Of a stretch of 64,000 nt of DNA, positions 63,309 to 64,000 are shown one piece after another. Origin of the DNA: Lycocorax pyrrhopterus obiensis. Lineage: Eukaryota; Chordata; Aves; Passeriformes; Paradisaeidae. A program made the translations under genes and the position numbers. Numbering within the stretch: the first letter of the stretch is position 1; each line of letters opens with the position of its first letter. The notes beneath the pieces were generated by a model, which made no database searches, was not told where the DNA came from, and was given only the letters and a program-made list of their open reading frames with translations. The stretch spans positions 89,231 through 153,230 of the forward strand of contig JACSVZ010000013.1 in assembly GCA_014706295.1 (NCBI GenBank), read 5' to 3'.

Positions 63309-64000
63309 GTAAGCTAGTAGATTTTTTTTCTGAATTGTATGTTCTTATTTTCTGGTATACAATAGCATACCTGCCGTATTCATATCTGCTTAGTTAACAG
63401 TTGGGGGTCCTCATTGGGCTGACTATTTGGAAATCTGTTCCTGTGTTTCTAGGTGCTAGATTGAGCTAAAACCTTTTTTCTTTTTTTTCCCCTTTCCCCC
63501 CCCCTGCCCAGTGCCTGGTTTGCCTTGACAGTATCTTTTCCATAATTGCTTTTACAGCTCTTGCATGTGTGGCTGTTGCAAGGACTTCTGCAGCCACAGC
63601 ATCATAGTTGAATCAAACCAAATTCACATCCAATAAGTCAGCCGCAGTCAGTTCTCCTTTCATAAGAACTGAACAAAATTGCAAATGAGATTCACCTGGT
63701 AACAGACAACTGCCTACAAGATCTGGTGGTACAGGTCTACAGGAATGGTCCTGAAGCTCTGCTGTATTCAAGCCCATTATAGCTATAAGCTATAGTAAAA
63801 GAAATAGAATATTTCTAGCATCCTTATAGGGTTTTCTTAGTTATCAGTAAATATCAAGTAGCTTATTCATGGTTTTCTGTGACAGAAAAGTGTTTTTCTC
63901 TTTTTTTAAATGAAGCACTTTCAGAAACTCAAGTTGGCAGTGTTCTGTTGTGGTTTTTCCAAATGGTCACAGCAGTTTCAAAAAACTATTTTACAAATAA
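63309..64000 (+). other. SLC44A5 intron 19, start
   Basis: AT-rich with a T/C-rich run at about 63475-63508. I searched for the next CTL exon and did not see it before the window ends. Confidence 0.7.

Larger units (their letters stand above)
694..64000 (+). other. SLC44A5: SLC44A5 gene, coding span, 3' end beyond window
   Basis: Choline transporter-like protein of the SLC44/CTL family, a multi-pass plasma-membrane protein. The family moves choline and related amines; the substrate of CTL5 itself is poorly defined. Nineteen exons join in phase to 1,861 coding bases (about 620 residues). Family members are about 700-720 residues, so the last exons are missing. Landmarks seen: YG then P-FRGP near residues 12-25, TM1 at about 31-54, [15 protein letters not shown] after it, a Cys-rich loop to about 236, [23 protein letters not shown], an [15 protein letters not shown] segment, [24 protein letters not shown] and VAVLDKVTDFLLFLGKIL. 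SLC44A5 rather than SLC44A2 or A4 is chosen on [25 protein letters not shown] and FLATSG-PVYKV, which I recall as CTL5-like. No frameshift or internal stop is present, so the gene looks intact. Paralogue identity rests on memory of the family, not on a search. Confidence 0.9.

Noticed and set aside
1..64000. CRISPR arrays, bacterial operons, toxin-antitoxin or phage systems
   Set aside because: No regularly spaced repeats or prokaryotic coding density; the sequence is a vertebrate gene with introns and CR1 elements.

Overview
The window looks like bird nuclear DNA. It is AT-rich with a GC-rich, CpG-rich start, and it carries about ten CR1 LINE copies whose 3' ends have the avian TTCTATGATTCTA-type tail, plus one remnant of an avian endogenous-retrovirus-derived dispersed repeat. 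There are no bacterial operons. Nearly all lines of open frame longer than 60 codons are chance frames or antisense frames of repeats. One multi-exon gene explains the coding content: SLC44A5 (choline transporter-like protein 5) on the + strand. I could chain 19 exons, each bounded by GT...AG with every codon phase matching, into about 620 residues. The last ~95-100 residues lie beyond the right edge. Layout: 1-1330 is a CpG island with the promoter, the 5' UTR and coding exon 1 (694-730). 731-32611 is a 31.9 kb first intron holding two shorter CR1 copies (3.9-4.9 and 20.3-20.8 kb), a second isolated CpG-rich block (18.66-19.17 kb), simple repeats, and a 2.2 kb CR1 with a decayed reverse transcriptase (30.0-32.2 kb). 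32612-63308 holds exons 2-19, separated by introns of 0.37-3.9 kb that carry further CR1 fragments in both orientations, an ERV-derived fragment in intron 15 and an ATATT-type microsatellite in intron 9. The protein is a multi-pass membrane transporter: short cytosolic N-terminus, TM1, a large Cys-rich glycosylatable loop (exons 4-9), several more membrane segments, a second sequon-rich loop (exons 14-15), a Cys cluster (exon 17), and the start of the C-terminal membrane block (exon 19). I did not find an obviously new biological system. The observations most worth checking are: a perfect 36-bp inverted repeat in introns 5 and 7 that brackets exons 6-7; an inverted CR1 pair bracketing exon 4; an isolated CpG island in intron 1; a possible alternative first exon at 283-301 that is splice-compatible with exon 2; a compact multi-hairpin at 27.6 kb; and a minus-strand frame at 44.6-44.9 kb that ends in a consensus splice donor.
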